Origin: Nitrososphaerales archaeon
GTDB lineage: Archaea > Thermoproteota > Nitrososphaeria > Nitrososphaerales > UBA183
Reading direction: 5' to 3'
Assembly: GCA_030042335.1 (NCBI GenBank)
Contig: JASHZW010000133.1
Location: forward strand, 1-5,404
DNA length: 5,404 bases
Shown: positions 5,345-5,404 of the stretch, piece after piece
Layout: the number at the start of each line of letters is the position of its first letter
How positions within the stretch are numbered: the first letter of the stretch is position 1
Notes under the pieces: generated by a model
What the model was told of the DNA's origin: nothing
The model's input: the letters and a program-made list of their open reading frames with translations, nothing else
The model's database searches: none
Program-made: the position numbers and the translations under genes

Positions 5345-5404
5345 CTATTTATGCGCCGATGGCTCCGCGGTCTGCACGCTCTTCAGCTTCCTTTCTACAG
5401 CCTC
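5345..5404 (-). CDS. Possible C-terminal tail of a minus-strand gene entering from the right edge
   Basis: Read on the - strand from the window edge, the frame gives 19 residues, rich in Glu, Lys and Ala at first (EAVERKLKSV...) and ending ...SAHK before a TAG at 5345-5347. The composition suits the end of a helical protein, and 13 of 19 codons end in G or C. Another - strand frame and one + strand frame are also open here, so this is a weak call. If real, the gene is convergent with sod. Confidence 0.22.
   Translation of the reverse strand, partial: EAVERKLKSVQTAEPSAHK

Noticed and set aside
1..5404. CRISPR array, insertion sequence or phage module
   Set aside because: No spaced direct repeats, transposase-like frame, terminal inverted repeats or phage proteins were seen.

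Overview
This window looks like a piece of a GC-rich archaeal chromosome. Three things point that way. The promoters are archaeal TATA-type elements lying about 26-28 bases upstream of start codons. The superoxide dismutase has a C-terminal half resembling the Sulfolobus-type enzymes. The third codon positions are mostly G/C, with frequent ATA, AGG and AGA codons. A member of the Thermoproteota/Nitrososphaeria side of the archaea would fit, but the window carries no rRNA or other marker that settles the lineage.

Layout. Bases 1-2391 (+) hold the C-terminal 796 residues of an MMPL/RND-type membrane transporter whose 5' end lies outside the window. Only 5 bases later, convergent to it, is a YdjA-like nitroreductase (2397-2966, -). 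A 55-base gap then separates the nitroreductase from a divergently transcribed short-chain transaldolase (3022-3687, +). A single TATA-like element sits almost exactly midway between the two start codons. A small PIN-like (DUF5615-type) nuclease gene (3720-4001, +) follows the transaldolase by 32 bases and probably shares its transcript. Convergent to it is a small gene of unknown function for a membrane-anchored or secreted protein of 95 residues (4087-4374, -). That gene is divergent from an Fe/Mn superoxide dismutase (4549-5157, +). The last ~250 bases have no convincing complete gene; a possible C-terminal tail of a minus-strand gene enters from the right edge.

How the parts fit. This is mostly a housekeeping and stress-tolerance neighbourhood: flavin redox enzyme, non-oxidative pentose-phosphate enzyme, superoxide detoxification, and a proton-driven exporter. 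The genes lie in short, oppositely oriented units rather than one operon. The first genes of the units appear leaderless (TATA box ~27 bases before the ATG, no Shine-Dalgarno inside the implied transcript). The downstream PIN-like gene has a Shine-Dalgarno-like sequence instead.

I see no clearly new multi-gene system. The observations most worth checking are a ~93-base AT-rich block inside the superoxide dismutase gene with codon use unlike the rest of the gene, the symmetric shared TATA element at 2990-2999, a probable CTG start for the PIN-like gene, and the uncharacterised exported protein next to the superoxide dismutase.
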